From: Aphrocallistes beatrix
Taxonomy: Eukaryota > Porifera > Hexactinellida > Sceptrulophora > Aphrocallistidae
Reading direction: 5' to 3'
NCBI GenBank assembly: GCA_963281255.1
Contig: OY725488.1
Coordinates: 3,106,285 to 3,170,284 of the forward strand
Length of the DNA: 64,000 nucleotides
The notes under the pieces were generated by a model. The model searched no databases. It was not told the DNA's origin and saw nothing but the letters and a program-made list of their open reading frames with translations. Positions within the stretch are counted from its first letter, which is position 1, and each line of letters starts with the position of its first letter. The position numbers and the translations under genes were made by a program. Positions 1 through 10,080 of this stretch are shown piece after piece.

Positions 1-287
1 CAAAAAGGGCTCGTTGAGCAACATGATTATGGCAATGCATATTTTGATTACGGATTCCGGGACACTGATATGTGGTTTATATATGCTGGTGGGACATTTA
101 GGTTTATCGTGACTAGGAAAAATACTTGGTTCATAATGTGAAATCCCCTAACTATACTAGTCCATCTCTGATCTAAGTTTTTTTTAGAGCGGCAGTGCCT
201 TATATATAGATTGCTATGGTCAAACGTAAAAATAATTTCTTTCTTAGATTCCACTGGATTACTGAGTAGTCTACCAACCAATCGCAC
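1..287 (-). pseudogene. possible Tc1-like transposase fragment
   Basis: The minus strand reads a short stretch with a tryptophan/arginine pattern (NLDQRWTSIVRGF), then INLNVPPAYINHI, and in another frame a NHVAQRAL-like end. This loosely resembles the middle of a Tc1-type DDE domain (G-x-L-N-x-x-x-Y-I then the second catalytic region). It runs off the window start and has stops and frame changes. No terminal repeat is visible. The assignment is weak; it may be chance. Confidence 0.25.
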
Positions 288-1124
288 TAATAAGAGGGTA
301 GCTGTTTTGATTTTTATGATTTACCCGCAAAAAGTCTAAATAAAAAGAGAGATTTCAGATTCGGAATCTATAGATTCAAATTGGTCATAATTGAAAATAT
401 TGAATAAGTTACTTAACTCAATGAATAATCTTATCATTATGATCCACCATAGGTAATTCATTGCCATTATGGATAGTGATTAAAATGGACGTAAGTGGCA
501 TAAGATGGCATTGATTGATAATTACAAAAGTTAGGAATGAATGATTGATTAGAAAAATTCAAATGTAACTAATTCGAATGTGTTTTATTTGAATCTGGAA
601 TCCGATTAGCTGTAACCCATACCGTTTAGAAGTAATCCTCTTCATGAATAGGCCTATTTTGGTACAATTTGTATGTGAAATGTGAAGTGAAGTGTTCAAA
701 TAATTTGCTCACTGTGAAGTGTTCAAATACTTTTGCTCCCTTGGTGTATGTCCGAAAAAGCGGGACAGTTGTAGGGTTGCCAGATTTGGAATTGTTCAAA
801 ACCGGACAAATCAACTTGTATATTCTAATTAAAGTACAAGCACTTTCAATTCAATTCTCAGATGTTATTGTGGAAATTTATAGTTCGTGGGAAACGGGCT
901 ACTGTGTTTTAGGCAATGCCTGGTATGACCAGAAGTACAAAAACCACAGCAAAGGGATAATATAGTACGTGTTTATGTGTACAACATCAATTTGGGGGAG
1001 ATTACATGTCAAATATGGTTAATTAAATGTATTGAATAGTGAAAATCAAAATTGATGCAGTCAATTTATCATTCCTATGCAAGAGTAAACATAGTAAATG
1101 CATGTAAGAAACTAATAATCTATA
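288..1124. other. no recognisable gene
   Basis: AT-rich sequence. The only long open frame (669-965) has no motif or composition that suggests a protein. About 440-540 resembles, at low identity, a dispersed repeat also seen near 25183-25335 and 49003-49150 (recognisable by CATTGCCATTAT / GTGGCATA words). Nothing else is seen. Confidence 0.4.
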
Positions 1125-1584
1125 TTTGATATATCTTGGAGCAATATTTACAATTGCTCCTTGCCGCCTTTAGAAGTGTTTTCTGATCAATAATATACGT
1201 ATAAAATTCAATGTTTGACACAAAGCTCAGCTTTAGCCATATCAGTACTTAGACTATTTCTCTCATCGGTCCAAAGATTCTTCATTAAACAGAAAATCTT
1301 TCCACATAGGCCTTACATACTGGAACTGCGAGTGCAAATTATACCAATTATAGAATATTGGGACATTCAGCGAAAGAGAAAAAGTTCACCCACTGATGGT
1401 CGATGGAGTTATTAAAATCGTTTGATCTCAATTTCCACTCTGAGTATATAGAATTCATTGTATAAGTTATTTCGTCGCCATCTACGCTAACATTTATTAT
1501 TGACGCAACTTTATTTAAAGCGCCAAAGGTTAAATTAGTCATACTCAAGTCAAATATCTGCAAAGATTTGAAAATACTATCTTC
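1125..1584 (-). pseudogene. hAT-like transposase relic, C-terminal part
   Basis: The minus strand encodes the end of a hAT-like transposase: DHQWVNFF, then CPNIL, then across a frame change FALAVPV-x-KAYVERFSV and LWTDERN. This is the hAT dimerisation segment (family pattern: FALSIPVSNAFVERIFS...NLWTDERN). Several stops and frameshifts break it. The N-terminal part lies at 8854-10080 on the same strand, and the two halves are separated exactly by the LTR retrotransposon at 1590-8848. Reading across the single retained copy of the GTAAT target duplication joins them. The family identity comes from recognised motifs; the exact N- and C-limits are estimated. Confidence 0.75.
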
Positions 1585-1589
1585 GTAAT

Positions 1590-1752
1590 TGTAGTAACTA
1601 TAGGAAAACTATCCTCTGTTCTGGAATATTCCAATTCAATAAGCATACCATAGTGTTTGTTCTAGTTAGTATAAGTTGTTGTTATACTAGGCTTTACTAG
1701 TATTATCCATTCTGTATTCCTTACTTCACATCAATAAGATACACTTATTACA
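1590..1752 (+). repeat. 5' LTR of the Gypsy-like element
   Basis: 163 bp, TG...CA ends, preceded by target duplication GTAAT (1585-1589). It matches the 3' LTR at 8607 with a few substitutions and one small indel, so the insertion is not brand new. Immediately downstream is CTGGCAATGGAGACGG, where a tRNA primer site is expected; I cannot name the tRNA. Confidence 0.93.
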
Positions 1753-1775
1753 CTGGCAATGGAGACGGGATACTA

Positions 1776-2978
1776 ATGGCAACCCCTCACGGTAGTATAG
1801 GTGAGTTCGATAGCAACAGAGAAGATTAGGCATCCTATACGGAACGACTCCAACAATATTTCGCGGCAAACGAGATCGAGTCAGCTAACAAACAGAAAGC
1901 TATTCTTCTTAGCGCCTGCGGCCCACATACTTACCAACTGATAAAGAGTCTTTGTGCCCCAGAAAAACCACCAGATAAGACCTTCTCGGAGATTGTGCAG
2001 TTGGTGAAGGAACATGTTGATCCTAAACCTTATGTCATAGTTCAGCGTTTTACCTTCCATTCGCGAGCCAGGAAACAAGATGAAGCAGTCTCAGCTTATG
2101 TAAACGAACTGAAAAGAATCTCGGAACATTGCTAAGTTGGTGATATTCTCCAGGAGATGCTGCGAGATCGTCTAGTCTGTGGAATTAGCGATACCCGTAT
2201 ACAAAGAAGGTTACTATCAGAACCAGATCTCACGTACAAAAGAGCATTCGAACTTGCTCAGGCTATTGAAGCAGCCGAAAGAAATGCACATAATTTGCAA
2301 GGTCAAAGGAGCGAGACAATTCACATGACCCAACCTTCGAAAACGTCACAGGATATTAAACCAGAAGATTTTCAAACAGAAGTTGCTCAATTCGTGAGGA
2401 TCTCAGAGAAGAATCGGGGACAATCAATCCAGGATAGTCGAAAATTTAGTTGTTACCGTTGTGGAGCTAGTCATAGAGGGCAGGAATGCAAGTTTAAAGA
2501 CGCAAAATGTTTCATTTGTGGGAAGGTTGGTCATTTAGCGAAGGTATGTAGAAGTAAAGCGAAGTCACAAAGGCAGCAGCTATCTCATGGTCACCCGAGT
2601 GAAACTCACCAACTGCATATGGATGAGTTTGATACAGAGTTAAATACTAATCCAGAATACAACCTTTTTAATGTTAGCGGTGCCAAAACTCCACCATTAC
2701 GAGTTTCTGTTCTAGTAAATGGAAGGGAACTCTGCCTGGAAGTTGATACAGGAGCAACAATGTCCATAATCAGCAGACGAACATACAATCACACTTGGCC
2801 TGTTGGGAACACCCCACATATTAAACCAACCAACGTTAGCTTAAGAACCTATACTGGTGAGAAAATTCAAGTTGCAGGCGAAATATCAGTAGAAGTGTCT
2901 CTAAATGGTCAGCAGGAACATAAATTGTCATTGTTGGTGGTCAAAGGTGATGGACCAAGTCTTCTCGGGAGAGATTGA
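1776..2978 (+). pseudogene. gag-pro: gag and aspartic protease region of the Gypsy-like element
   Basis: One reading frame starts at the ATG at 1776, just after the LTR. It runs through a typical Gypsy/Mag gag (ERLQQYFAANEIE, later MLRDRLVCGI and RRLLSEPDLTYKRAFELAQ), two zinc knuckles at about 2450-2550 (a CX2CX3HX4C variant, then a standard CX2CX4HX4C) and a retroviral-type protease with the DTGA active-site motif at about 2745, ending near the conserved LLGRD. Three stops interrupt the frame: TAG at about 1827, TAA at about 2133 and TGA at 2976. The first and last lie where tryptophan is expected, so both look like G-to-A changes of TGG. The frame continues into reverse transcriptase after the third stop, so gag and pol were probably one frame. 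Confidence 0.9.
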
Positions 2979-4412
2979 CTGAAACACATTAAACTGGATT
3001 GGACACAACTCAATTTGATACAATCGAACAACAGTGAGCTACATGAGCTTTTGAAACATCATACGAAATTGTTTAACGAAGAATTGGGTTGCATGGTAGA
3101 TACCTCCGCCAAGATTCTAATTGATTCTAGAGCCACCCAGAAATACTGTAGGGCAAGAATTGTGCCTTTTGCGCTTAGGAAAAGAGTTGAAAATGAACTG
3201 GAACGACTAGAAAACCTCGGTGTTATAGAACCAATTCGGTTTTCGGAATGGGCTGCCCCAATTGTCCCAATTGTGAAACCTGATGGATCAATACGAATTT
3301 GTGGGGATTTCAAGGTGACAGTTAACCAAAATGCTCAAGTGGAGACGTACCCTCTACCTCGCATCAATGATTTATTAATGACCCTCTCAGGAGGAAAGCT
3401 GTTTTCCAAGTTAGATGTGGCACATGCGTATCTTCAAATACCATTGGAAGAGCACTCTAAAGTATTTACCACCATAAATACCCAACGGGGTTTGTATCAG
3501 TATACTCGTCTACCTTTTGGGATATCATCAGCACCGGCTATTTTCCAAAGGATAATTGAGGATGTATTGCGTGGTCTCCCCCAAGTGTGCGTTTACTTCC
3601 TCGTTACCGGAAAGAACATGAAGGAACACACAGCAAATCTGAAGGAGGTGTTTATACGGCTAGAGAATGCAGGATTCCGACTCAAGAGGAAAAAGTGTTC
3701 TTTTCTCTTACCCTGTGGATTATCTCGGCCATGTTATTAGTTCAGAAGGGTTAAAACCAAGTGATGAGAAAGTACGAGCTGCTGCTGATGCACCAATTCC
3801 ACAAAATATTTCACAACTTCGGTCGTTCCTTGGGTTGTTGAATTACAACGCAAAATTTCTCCCAAATATTTCCTCTATCCTTGCACCATTGTATACGTTA
3901 TTAGGCGGTAGTGCGAATTGGGTATGGGGAAGAGCTCAGGATATGGCTTTCAGGAAGGCCAAAGGATTATTGGTATCTACGCGGGTATTAGTACACTTTG
4001 ACCCAGACAGGAAGTTGATTGTGAGTGCGGATGCATCCCCGTTCGGAATTGGTGCTGTACTCTCCCACAAATTCGAGGATGGATTGGAGAAACCAATTTA
4101 TTATGCTTCTCGGTCCTTATCAGCCGCAGAGAAGGGCTACTCTCAACTCGACAAGGAAGGTTTGGCCATTGTGTTTGCTGTTAAAAAGTTCCATCAATTT
4201 CTGTATGGACGTTCATTTAGCATCTGTTCGGACCACAAGCCCCTTCAAAATATTTTTGATCATCGCAGGTCTGTTCCACAGATGGCTTCGGCGAGATTGC
4301 AGAGGTGGGCGCTGGTTTTGGGCGCTTATGATTACAGGATAAATTACAAGATGGGGAAGGAGATGGGACATGCTGATGGGTTAAGTCGCTTACCCTTGTT
4401 AGAAGCCCCAAA
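2979..4412 (+). pseudogene. pol: reverse transcriptase and RNase H region of the Gypsy-like element
   Basis: Clear RT motifs appear in order: APIVPIVKPDGSIRICGDF, FSKLDVAHAYLQIPL, YTRLPFGISSAP. RNase H-like motifs follow (SADASPFGIGAVLSH, YASRSLSAAEKGYSQLDKEG, DHKPLQ, HADGLSRLP). The frame runs on from the protease, with a one-base frameshift near 3710. The catalytic Tyr-x-Asp-Asp box expected near 3594 is missing: the sequence passes from VCVY directly to LVTGKN, a small in-frame deletion that removes both aspartates. The region is therefore inactive independently of the frameshift. It ends where the transposon at 4413 is inserted; integrase resumes at 7464 in the matching frame. Confidence 0.93.
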
Positions 4413-4858
4413 CACAGGTGTAATATTTGGAAGATTAAAATGGGAAAAATTCCCAACGTAGATGAGCATTTATGTTAACTATTTTGGACAATATGGAATA
4501 AGAATTCGTAATTCTTTAACCTCTGTGACGTCCAAAATTTTTTTTTTCGCAAAAATATCCCGCCTGTCCGGAAAAATATTTCTTTTTAAAAAAAAATCAT
4601 AAAAAATATTTTAGCTGTATTTGTAAAATATTACCATTCACAGATTTATATTCACTATTTTTGGTGCAAATATCTTCTTTGTTTGATTATATTTTGCGTT
4701 AATTTAAACTAAAAATACACATTTTTGGATAATGCCAAATGTATTCTCTGTCAGTCAGAGTATAATTTCTGCATTTCATTGCAATTTTATTCACTTTGAC
4801 AATTCTCTATCCCTATGCTCTAAAACTGATTTTATTGAAATAATGAGTTTAAGTAATT

Positions 4859-4909
4859 AACCGTTGGGTAACGCTACGTTATAGTATACTCGTGCTTAAC
4901 CCAACGGTT
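4859..4909. repeat. short hairpin inside the transposon
   Basis: An 11-bp arm AACCGTTGGGT (4859-4869) is repeated in inverted orientation as ACCCAACGGTT (4899-4909) around a 29-nt loop. It lies in the 5' untranslated part of the transposon, about 200 bp upstream of the transposase ATG. Function unknown; it could be a small insertion. Confidence 0.6.
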
Positions 4910-5110
4910 GGCTGATGCTACATCTGTATTCTAATACTAACCATAAAATTATATTCTGATAACATAAAAATACAAATATGAGTATGATTTTAAGACTTCT
5001 TCATTGCATGATATTTAGCTATCCTGCTAATCTATTGTTATTATGTAGGAACCATATCCATACCATTTCTATATAAGTGTCATTTAATTCTTTATTCATT
5101 TTTCAGTAAC

Positions 5111-7154
5111 ATGTCTTCTTCATTATTAATACCAGAAAATCTCTTGAATATTTGGGATGATTACCATGTGGATTCACTGTACAAAGTATGCCGTTTTTGT
5201 TATATCCGCCTATCGCCAAAAGATTTACCTAAGAAAAATTTGCGACAGCCTCCTACTAATCTGGTGATTGGCAGAGCTTATAAGTTTTACAACATAGATC
5301 TTCGCGCTGAAATAATTGATCTCTTTAAGCCAAAGGTATTTTGTTGTAGTTGTAGATCTCGGTTATCAGACTTAGAAAGTGGCAAACTGAACATACACAA
5401 ATGGCATTCCGATAGATCTAATATTGAATCCAACCTAAATGTCGAAATTCCATGTAACATTACTCGGAAGGCGATTATTTGTGTCCCTACAGATCGATGC
5501 TATATATGCAAAATATACTCGTCCTCCATGAATAATCATCTCTCAAAACTCAAGACACAAGGCCCTAATCCTGGTAGGCCTTTAGAACAATCTCCTGTCA
5601 GATTAATGTGCAGCAAGTGTGGAATGTCTATTGATGTCCATGATATCGACTTTTGCAAACGAGTTATGAAACGCCCACAATCTTCTCGGCAGGCTGGAAA
5701 ACACTTCGCAGAAAGGGTAGAGTCTCGTGGATACACTGAAAATCTCACTGCTGACTTCCTGGTAAGTAGTCTCGAAGGTTCAGTTAGCGACAATAGCCTT
5801 ATTACACCATTTAATGCCCTACCATTACATCATCGATTCGATTCGAATAATCAATTAGCTGTGGCTACAATTCCGTATAAGAGTGCAAAACAGAATATTA
5901 GTAATCACGTTTTAAGCAGAGAGGCAGTCCGAGATATGCAGAAGTTAGGTCACCTTGGTTTGGGGAAAAAGTCGTATTTTGAGCTGGGTAGAATTCTTCG
6001 CAAAGAAGGAATCCATTTTCCCACGGGGGGAATAAAAGGAGCATGGGATGAAAAATGGTCAATATTTGGAGAAATATTTACTTCAGTATCCATCAAAATG
6101 ATCCATTCAGAAACACAAAACTTTGAACTGGTTCCAATGGGAATTTGTACCGATGTTGAAAGATTATTGAATATAATCACATATAAACAATTGAACAGAA
6201 TTTCGAGACTTAAAGTACAACTGGATGGCGGTAAACAATTCCTCAAGCTGTCTGTCAATATAGTTTCAATGCTTCCGAATAGTATGTATATAGCAAATCC
6301 TAATAGCGTTCTTTCCAACTTTGTAATCGCGATGGGTCACGCATCCGAAAATTCAGAAAACTTGAGCTCATTACTAAATTTAGCATCTATTCGAAACATA
6401 TTCAACTTGGATATTCCGATCCAAATTGCATGCGATTATAAAGTGGCTGCTATGCTCGTTGGAATTCAGCAAGCATCCTTGCCCATTTTGTATATGGCGG
6501 AAGAATACAAAATGTACCGGAACACCTCTTCGTGCAAGAAGGTATAATGAATTAATTAAGGATTTTCATTCAAAAACTAATAGCGTATCTCATGAACCAA
6601 TTATCAAGTGGTCAGATTCACCTATGGAAATACTTGCTCTTGCTCCTCTCCATATACTTCTTGGTCTCGTCAATCGGTTGTATGGTGTAGCTAGGCCATC
6701 TCAAAATGCGACTAACCGATATGATAGTTTACTGTATAAACAACATTGTCAAGCTTTGCAAAGATGCAAAGTATATCGATCTGAGTACTGGGATGGCGCC
6801 CTAGAAGGTAACTCTTGCTCTCGACTTTTGGATAATTTTGATATTATACCATTCCCTAGCCATCACACCTCCTTGTTAAACGCCCTAAAATCAATAAAGA
6901 TGGTAAAAGACAGGTGTTTGGGTCTTTTAAGAAAGCCTGGTTGGGAAGAGAGTATTTGTCTATTCAGAGAATCATGGGATGCAACCGGTTTACCTTGGTC
7001 ATTAAAATCGCATATACTTTCCGACCATTATATGGAATACTTCTTCCATTATGAACCTCAATTAACAGCAGGGGCAGCAATAAGTTCAGAGCAGAGCGGA
7101 GATATGCTGCATTCCAGAATACAAAATCTTTGGGATCTTAGATTTCATATGTAA
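5111..7154 (+). pseudogene. transposase-like gene of the CAC-ended transposon
   Basis: One gene broken by a single indel near 6470. The first part (5111 to about 6470) has Cys pairs typical of zinc binding (CRFC, CCSC, CYIC, CSKCG), then MGICTD and LKVQLDGGKQFLKLSVNI. The second part continues as HPCPFCIW, then LAPLHILLGLVNRLYG, ALEGNSCSRLL and KSHILSDHY. This matches a family of uncharacterised invertebrate proteins sharing DGG-x-FLK-x-x-x-N, CDxK, HPCPxC and PLHxxLGxVN blocks. Candidate catalytic acids are the Asp of LDGG, the Asp of CDYK and the Glu of LEGNSC; this triad is inference. There is no other gene in the element. The single frameshift suggests recent inactivation compared with the host retrotransposon. 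Confidence 0.75.
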
Positions 7155-7463
7155 ATATTACGAGAAATAAATTCGGCAATATCCAATAAATAGGCATTTT
7201 AGTTAAAAATTTTTGCCAATATACATTATATAATCAAACAAAGAAGATATTTGAACAAAAATAGTGTAATATAAATCTGTGAATGGGAATATTTGACAAG
7301 TAATGCTAAAATATTTTTTTCCGGACAGGCGGGCTATTTTTGCGGACGTCACAGAGGTTAAAGAATTAAGAATTCTTATTCCATATTGTCCAAAATAGCT
7401 AATATAAATGCTCATCTACGTTGGGAATTTTTCCCATTTTATCTTCCAAATATTACACCCGTG

Positions 7464-8577
7464 CAAAGGATATTCCCATACCAGGTGAGACTATTTTGCT
7501 AATGGAGGCCATTGGGTTGTCACCTGTAAACTTCAACCAAATTAAGAAGTGGACTATGGAAGATCCGATGTTATCACACATAGGACGGTCGCTATTGCAT
7601 GGTGTGGCATTTGGCACTGACGAGTGTTATACTCCGTACGTATGCAGGGTTGGCGAGTTAACAATACATGAGGGCTGTATACTTTGGGGTGGTAGGATAG
7701 TAATCCCACAGAAAGGCCATGGGGTCGTGTTGGATATGCTTCACGAAGGACATCCTGGGATATCAAGAATGAAGGGGTTGGCTAGGAGTTACGTCTGGTG
7801 GCCGGGGATAGACAGAGAATTGGAAGAAAAGGTAGGGAATGTGAAAAGTGCCTAGCCTCCTGACACTCACCCCCAAGGGTTCCTCTCCACCCTTGGGAAT
7901 GGCCTCAATGACCATGGGAGCGAATCCATGTCGACTATGCTGGGACATTTATGGGAAAAATGTTTCTATTGGTTGTGGACTCGCATTCCAAGTGGATTGA
8001 TGCAGTCGTAGTATCCTCAGCTACCTCGCAGGCGACAATTGAGAAATTGCGAACTATTTTTGCTACATTCGGAATTCCAGATGTCTTAGTGTCAAACAAT
8101 GGAACATCATTTACCGGCACGGAATTCGCCGCTTTCACAAGACAAAATGGTATTCGGCATATCCGTACTGCACCTTATCATCCATCTTCGAACGGTCAAG
8201 TGGAGAGAGCTGTACAAACCTAGTAAAGGAAAGGAGCTTAGATGACGGAGAGAGAGTACTAGCGCGTGATTTTTCTTCACATGGCAAATGGGTCCCTGGA
8301 ACGGTTCATGACAGCTGTGGCCCTCGATCATTCAATGTTGAATTAAAGGACGGAAGAATGATCAGACGAAACATTGATCACCTGCAGCCTTGTGCTCGTT
8401 TTGCATACCAAGACAAAAATGAAACATCCCTATGATTTTGCCGTTTCAAATACTAGGCAAAGAGTGGCCGATCAAGAAGAGATACAAAGACAACAGGATA
8501 GCCCGGATAGTCTTCGTAGATCAAATAGAATTCGAAATCCTCCCATTCGTTTTCAACCTGAAACTTAGGAAAGGAAA
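7464..8577 (+). pseudogene. pol: integrase and C-terminal tail of the Gypsy-like element
   Basis: After the nested transposon the pol frame resumes. It has an integrase zinc-binding segment (LHEGHPGISRMKGLARSYVWWPGI, with the CxxC reached only after a frameshift near 7843), then a core with SHSKWID, DVLVSNNGTSF and PSSNGQVERAV. The second catalytic Asp of the usual DNG is Asn here (SNNG), consistent with a G-to-A change. A TAG follows VERAVQT at about 8221. A disrupted tail ends with SLRRSNRIRNPPIRF, a usual C-terminal signature of these polyproteins. The region is inactive by frameshift, stop and catalytic loss. Confidence 0.9.
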
Positions 8578-8606
8578 AGAGAGTTTCAAATCTTAGGAAG
8601 GAGAGG

Positions 8607-8848
8607 TGTAGTAACTATAGGAAAACTATCCTCTGTTCTGGAATATTCCAATTCAATAGGCATACCATAGTGTCTGTTCTAGTTAGTATAAGTTGTTGTT
8701 ATACTAGGATTTACTAGTTATTAGCCATTCTATATTCCTTACTTCACATCAATAAGATACACTTATTACCAGTGGTGTTTTGGGGGGGGGGCGCCGAAGG
8801 AAGCGCCCCCCCACTTCTATTTTTGGCAAAACACCGCTGCTTATTACA
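8607..8848 (+). repeat. 3' LTR of the Gypsy-like element, with insertion
   Basis: Same sequence as the 5' LTR, starting TGTAGTAACTA after a purine tract. The last bases are interrupted by a 70-bp miniature hAT element with an 8-bp duplication. The true LTR end is the A at 8848, followed by the target duplication GTAAT (8849-8853). Confidence 0.92.
8770..8839 (+). mobile_element. 70-bp hAT miniature element
   Basis: Terminal inverted repeats CAGTGGTGTTTTG and CAAAACACCGCTG enclose an inner hairpin of a long G run and a C run. It is flanked by a perfect 8-bp duplication CTTATTAC (8762-8769 and 8840-8847). CAG-type ends and 8-bp TSDs are the hAT signature. At 70 bp it is little more than its own ends. 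Confidence 0.88.
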
Positions 8849-8853
8849 GTAAT

Positions 8854-10080
8854 TAAACTATTTTCAAGGTTAGAAATACTCCAGCACAGGTTTAGCCTCA
8901 GCTCTGAACTTAATTTGTTCCCATTGAGGAAATTTGGGTAATGATTAATCGACTTTATATCCATAAATGTTATCAGCCAATCTATCTTTCAGGTTTGATC
9001 TCAATTTAAACATAATGGAATAAACTTCAGGGGATTTAATCTCATTAGCCCCCAGTTTTTTGATAGATTGCTTGAAGATATTCATATAGCTACGTATGAA
9101 ATAAATAAAGCATTCACTAAAGGATAATTCGTCATCACCATTTAGTTGATGCTCTTGGTTTTTGATAAATTGTCAAATAAATTTCGGGCACTCTTCAAGG
9201 CTAAGTTTCAAAAAGTAGACTTTCACAGCAGGCCAAGTAGAAATTAGGCGTTCAATTGCTGGAAGGAGGCTCAACCATCTTGTTGTAACATGTCATAGCA
9301 AATCTTTATATTCAAGACCCACAAAATCAAAACAAGACTTTAAATCTTGTACTCTCTTGGCAGGAAGAAAATTCGTTGAAAATTTTCATTACTAATAATT
9401 CAACATCATGAGTCATGATTTTACATCCAAATCGGGCGCAATTATGGATTACATGACAAATACAATTTGAAGAGATAAGTTTAGGGCAAAGTTGATTGAT
9501 ATTAGTATAAACAGAATGATGTCGTCCATAATTAAGAGAAGCATTGGCAGCACCATAGCTTCCTGTTTATATCGAGGCCATTTTGAGAAAGCCTAGATAT
9601 AATATTGCTTGAAATAGAATCAGAAGTTTCATCAGGGCATTGATAAAAGTAAAAAACCTTATTTTTTGCCCATATAATTTAGAAAATATCGCACAGCTAA
9701 AGGATAGCGTTTAAGATTCCAATTGTTAGAGGCATCAGTAGAAACAGAGTATGGGATACTCTTTGGGAAGTTCAATTCATTAACAGTTAATTCAATTGAA
9801 TGAGGACAAAGAACATTAGAAATTAAAGCCTCAGTTTTGGTTCTGCTACAATGTATTTTCCTTGTAATTTTGGAATCAGGACATATGATTGGTTGAAGTT
9901 TCAAAGAACAATCCATTGATAAATAGCTCACGTTACTAATAGTATGTGTCAGGATAATGATAACATTATTGACTAGTGATCGATTTTTTATAGAGTATGA
10001 GATCATAAATAGAGCATTCTAAAACACTAAGGCAATGGCGCCCACTATATTTCTGGACCATGGATTGGTTAAACGAGCTA
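8854..10080 (-). pseudogene. hAT-like transposase relic, N-terminal and catalytic part
   Basis: The minus strand encodes the front of the relic whose end is at 1125-1584. Recognisable blocks are EALISNVLCPHSIEL, IPYSVSTDASNNWNLKRYP, AVRYF, then after frame changes ASLNYGRHHSVYTNINQL and SNCICHVIHNCARFGCK. STDASN and NYGRHHS-x...CxCHVIHN are features of a hAT-like family common in invertebrates and cnidarians; the Asp of STDAS is the likely first catalytic residue. Multiple stops and frameshifts are present. The coding signal stops exactly at the LTR insertion (8853). Confidence 0.8.

Larger units (their letters stand above)
4413..7463 (+). mobile_element. unclassified CAC-ended DNA transposon (CMC/Chapaev-like boundaries)
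   Basis: A 3051-bp element flanked by a 4-bp duplication CAAA (4409-4412 and 7464-7467). Its terminal inverted repeats begin CAC(A/G)GGTGTAATATTTGG and extend for roughly 250-280 bp (about 4413-4692 and 7215-7463). The inverted repeats include a second internal palindrome (GGGAAAAATTCCC). Removing the element with one CAAA restores the host pol reading frame exactly. CAC termini plus 4-bp TSDs are what I associate with the CACTA/Mirage/Chapaev superfamily, but the encoded protein is not one I can place firmly. Confidence 0.9.
1590..8848 (+). mobile_element. Gypsy/Mag-like LTR retrotransposon, dead, with two nested insertions
   Basis: Two near-identical LTRs of about 163 bp start TGTAGTAACTA and end TTATTACA. 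They flank gag, protease, reverse transcriptase, RNase H and integrase in that order. A 5-bp target duplication GTAAT lies at 1585-1589 and 8849-8853; the right copy is visible only after recognising a 70-bp hAT miniature element inside the last bases of the 3' LTR. A purine tract (AGGAAGGAGAGG, 8595-8606) sits directly before the 3' LTR, as expected for plus-strand priming. A second insertion (4413-7463) separates RNase H from integrase. Without insertions the element is about 4.1 kb. The gag pattern and lack of an env frame suggest the Mag-like (K02A2.6-type) Gypsy group; that clade call is from memory of the family. Confidence 0.95.

Noticed and set aside
669..965. 98-residue open frame near the start
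   Set aside because: No motif, no splice or regulatory context, and composition like the AT-rich surroundings; likely chance.
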